From: Flavobacteriia bacterium
Lineage (GTDB): Bacteria > Bacteroidota > Bacteroidia > Flavobacteriales > Flavobacteriaceae
DNA length: 6,994 bases
Direction: 5' to 3'
Assembly: GCA_018500075.1 (NCBI GenBank)
Contig: JAHBAN010000005.1
Location: forward strand, 1 to 6,994
Shown piece by piece: positions 6,021-6,994 of this stretch; position 1 is the first letter of the stretch; each line of letters starts with the position of its first letter. Position numbers and translations under genes: made by a program. The notes under the pieces are model-generated. The model did not search any database. It was given only the letters and a program-made list of their open reading frames with translations, and was not told the origin of the DNA.

Positions 6021-6154
6021 CGCGCTGCGCGCGCGACCCGCTTGGGGGCGCTGGGGGCACAACCCCCAGCGCCCCCAAGCGGCCAAGGCCGCTCCCAAAC
6101 CGCAGCCTGACGCAGCGCGGCAGCGTGGGATGGATATTTTGAGAAAGAAAAAGG
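6021..6154 (+). repeat. Dispersed intergenic palindromic element, copy B
   Basis: This element starts 15 bases after the lldD stop. Outer 9-base arms CGCGCTGCG (6021-6029) and CGCAGCGCG (6111-6119) enclose a perfect 20-bp hairpin. An A-rich tail follows (6133-6154, beginning GGATATTTTGAG and ending AAAGAAAAAG). The core motif TTGGGGGCGCTG and the tail are shared with copy A upstream of ychF, in the same order relative to the next gene start. The structure resembles REP/BIME-type or MITE-like bacterial repeats. There is no open frame, and I see no terminal duplication that would prove transposition. It may also shape the 3' end of the lldD transcript. Confidence 0.7.
6038..6082. other. Perfect 20-bp inverted repeat (hairpin) after lldD
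   Basis: The arms 6038-6057 and 6063-6082 are exact reverse complements of 20 bases with a CACAA loop. A second hairpin, AGCGGCC (6078-6084) with GGCCGCT (6087-6093), shares its 5' arm with the 3' arm of the large stem, so the two cannot form together. No T run follows, so this is not a textbook intrinsic terminator, but so stable a stem 32 bases past the stop would probably block 3' exonucleases or pause RNA polymerase. Confidence 0.85.
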
Positions 6155-6157
6155 GGA

Positions 6158-6205
6158 TTTTCACACCTCTGTTCTAAGCCTAAGCTGCGCAGAACACTGT
6201 GAAGG
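6158..6205 (+). promoter_or_regulatory. Possible leader hairpin covering the sulfotransferase ribosome site
   Basis: Bases 6158-6165 (TTTTCACA) can pair with 6198-6205 (TGTGAAGG; six Watson-Crick and two G-U pairs). Inside that, TGTTCT (6170-6175) pairs with AGAACA (6191-6196), leaving a 15-base loop. The 3' arm contains most of GAAGGG (6201-6206), the only plausible ribosome site for the GTG start at 6218. If transcribed, the fold would hide that site. The pairing is seen in the sequence; regulation is inference. Confidence 0.35.
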
Positions 6206-6217
6206 GTCGGGTAACGC

Positions 6218-6847
6218 GTGCATATCTTTTTCAAACAAAACCTTGCCATGCTGGCCGTGCCCAAAACAGGCACCACGGCCCTTGAGGCGGCGCTGCGCAG
6301 CAAGGCGGATATTGTCTTCCGGGGCCGTCAAAAGCATATGTCCGCGGCGGGGTTTGACAAAAATTGCGCGCCCTTTCTGCGCAAAGCCTATGCTCTCACC
6401 CCCGAGCGTCTCGCCGTTATGCGCGATCCGCTCGATCATCTGCGCAGCTGGTATAAATACCGCACCCGCGCAGCCCTGCGCGACAGCCCCAAATCAACGG
6501 CCGGCATGAGCTTTGAGGCCTTTGTGCAGGATGCGCTGACCGATCCGCGCCTGCCTCATGTCAATGTCGGCACGCAGTATAAATTTCTCACGCTCAAAGA
6601 TGGCCGGCTGCCGCTGCATCATCTCTTTGCCTATGAGCAGATGACCGTGCTGCTGGCCTTTCTGGAGGCGCGGTTCGGGCGCCCGATCGTGCTCAAGCAG
6701 GCCAATGCCTCCCCGGCGATCAACACCGAGCTTAGCCCCGAAACCGAGGCGCGCTTTCGACGGGCGCGCGCCAAGGATTATGCGCTCTACAGCCGTATCC
6801 AGGACGCCGGCGGCCATTTGCATCTGGAATACAGCCAAAAACGGTGA
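6218..6847 (+). CDS. Compact sulfotransferase-family protein
   Basis: This 209-residue protein has the hallmarks of a PAPS-dependent sulfotransferase. The 5'-phosphosulfate loop AVPKTGTTALE lies near the N-terminus (13-23; key Lys16, Thr17, Gly18, Thr19, Thr20). The 3'-phosphate motif VMRDPLDHLRSWYKYR (67-82) includes Arg69 and Ser77. A later FAYEQM (137-142) resembles the conserved 'YE' strand-loop, and a C-terminal DYALY segment (187-191) is common in the family. It has no signal peptide or membrane helix and is shorter than typical 250-300-residue enzymes, so the acceptor-binding parts are reduced. The acceptor cannot be told from sequence. I recall relatives in marine Rhodobacteraceae, some mislabelled 'gamma-glutamyl kinase'; nothing here resembles an amino-acid kinase. 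The GTG start at 6218 has only a distant GAAGGG (6201-6206, 11 bases away), suggesting weak translation. No sulfate-activation or glycan genes are adjacent, and the gene appears to stand alone. Confidence 0.8.
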   Translation: MHIFFKQNLAMLAVPKTGTTALEAALRSKADIVFRGRQKHMSAAGFDKNCAPFLRKAYALTPERLAVMRDPLDHLRSWYKYRTRAALRDSPKSTAGMSFEAFVQDALTDPRLPHVNVGTQYKFLTLKDGRLPLHHLFAYEQMTVLLAFLEARFGRPIVLKQANASPAINTELSPETEARFRRARAKDYALYSRIQDAGGHLHLEYSQKR

Positions 6848-6905
6848 GATCCGGGGCAATACCCCTTGCCAATATGGGGGAAGTGGGCTATCGCGCAGCC
6901 TTCAC

Positions 6906-6934
6906 GCGGGGATACAGCCTTGGAGGATCCCCGC
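6906..6934 (+). other. Stem-loop upstream of the last, partial gene
   Basis: GCGGGGAT (6906-6913) and ATCCCCGC (6927-6934) form a perfect 8-bp stem with a 13-base loop, 22 bases before the ATG at 6957. The base run after it is CCTAAC, with no T tract. It is therefore more likely a leader structure of the next gene than a terminator of the sulfotransferase gene. CAGCCTT also occurs twice nearby (6896-6902 and 6915-6921). A weak promoter-like pair, TTGCCA (6866-6871) and TATCGC (6889-6894) with 17-base spacing, lies just upstream, but its -10 match is poor. Confidence 0.5.
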
Positions 6935-6956
6935 CCTAACTTATGGAGTATTCAAC

Positions 6957-6994
6957 ATGGCTGGACAGATCCCAGATCTTCACGCCGAGGCACG
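6957..6994 (+). CDS. Start of a gene cut by the window edge (unidentified)
   Basis: An ATG at 6957 follows GGAG (6945-6948) with 8 bases of spacing, and the frame stays open to the edge. Only the first 12 codons and two bases are present, reading MAGQIPDLHAEA. This is too short to assign a family. A second ATG at 6943 opens another frame but has no ribosome site, and its own first bases form the GGAG used by the 6957 start. The 110-base gap and the leader stem-loop suggest a separate transcription unit from the sulfotransferase gene. Confidence 0.6.
   Translation, partial: MAGQIPDLHAEA

Noticed and set aside
4960..6303. A 447-codon open frame on the minus strand opposite lldD
   Set aside because: It is a shadow of lldD with no recognisable domain, and it would run through the hairpin element. 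The lldD frame has all active-site residues.
1..6994. CRISPR array, tRNA or rRNA gene, complete insertion sequence or prophage
   Set aside because: No regularly spaced repeats, no cloverleaf-like or rRNA-like sequence, and no transposase, integrase or phage gene is visible in the window.

Overview
The window looks like chromosomal DNA from a marine alphaproteobacterium of the Rhodobacteraceae (Roseobacter group). The grounds are high GC, the codon use, the GC-rich intergenic hairpins, and a small PAPS-type sulfotransferase of a kind I recall from that family. This placement is an inference from recognised protein families, not a database result.

Layout, left to right. Positions 1-178 hold the 5' end of a minus-strand gene for a small protein with a probable XRE-type helix-turn-helix. 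A ~350-base stretch without a convincing gene follows. Then comes ychF (minus, 529-1626), a translation-associated ATPase. A hairpin-rich intergenic region separates it from the divergent trpA (plus, 1896-2687), the tryptophan synthase alpha chain, here without trpB or trpF beside it. trpA converges on a two-gene minus-strand operon. Its first gene is an H-NOX heme nitric-oxide sensor (4159-4707) and its second is a soluble hybrid histidine kinase (2771-4156), whose GTG start lies two bases after the H-NOX stop. Divergent from this pair, across 132 bases that contain a clean 8+8 inverted repeat, is an FMN-dependent L-lactate dehydrogenase (lldD, plus, 4840-6006). An unusually structured intergenic element follows lldD. 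Next is a compact sulfotransferase-fold protein (6218-6847), and the window ends in the first codons of another gene (6957 onward).

How the parts work together. The clearest system is the H-NOX/hybrid kinase pair. NO would bind the heme on His104 of H-NOX, which would change kinase autophosphorylation at His91. The phosphate would pass to the kinase's own receiver (Asp384) and from there presumably to an Hpt protein or response regulator elsewhere. The residue at the usual O2-stabilising tyrosine position appears to be Phe142, which favours NO over O2. No c-di-GMP enzyme is fused or adjacent, so the output is not visible here. Known H-NOX/kinase systems control c-di-GMP, biofilm or quorum sensing. 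The system class is already described; the arrangement beside lldD may be the less explored part.

At the DNA level, two intergenic regions (about 1751-1827 and 6021-6154) carry related elements: a GC-rich palindrome followed by a GGATATTT...AAAGAAAAAG tail. In both, the element reads towards the start of the next gene. This suggests a dispersed repeat family. The second copy contains a perfect 20-bp inverted repeat with a 5-base loop.
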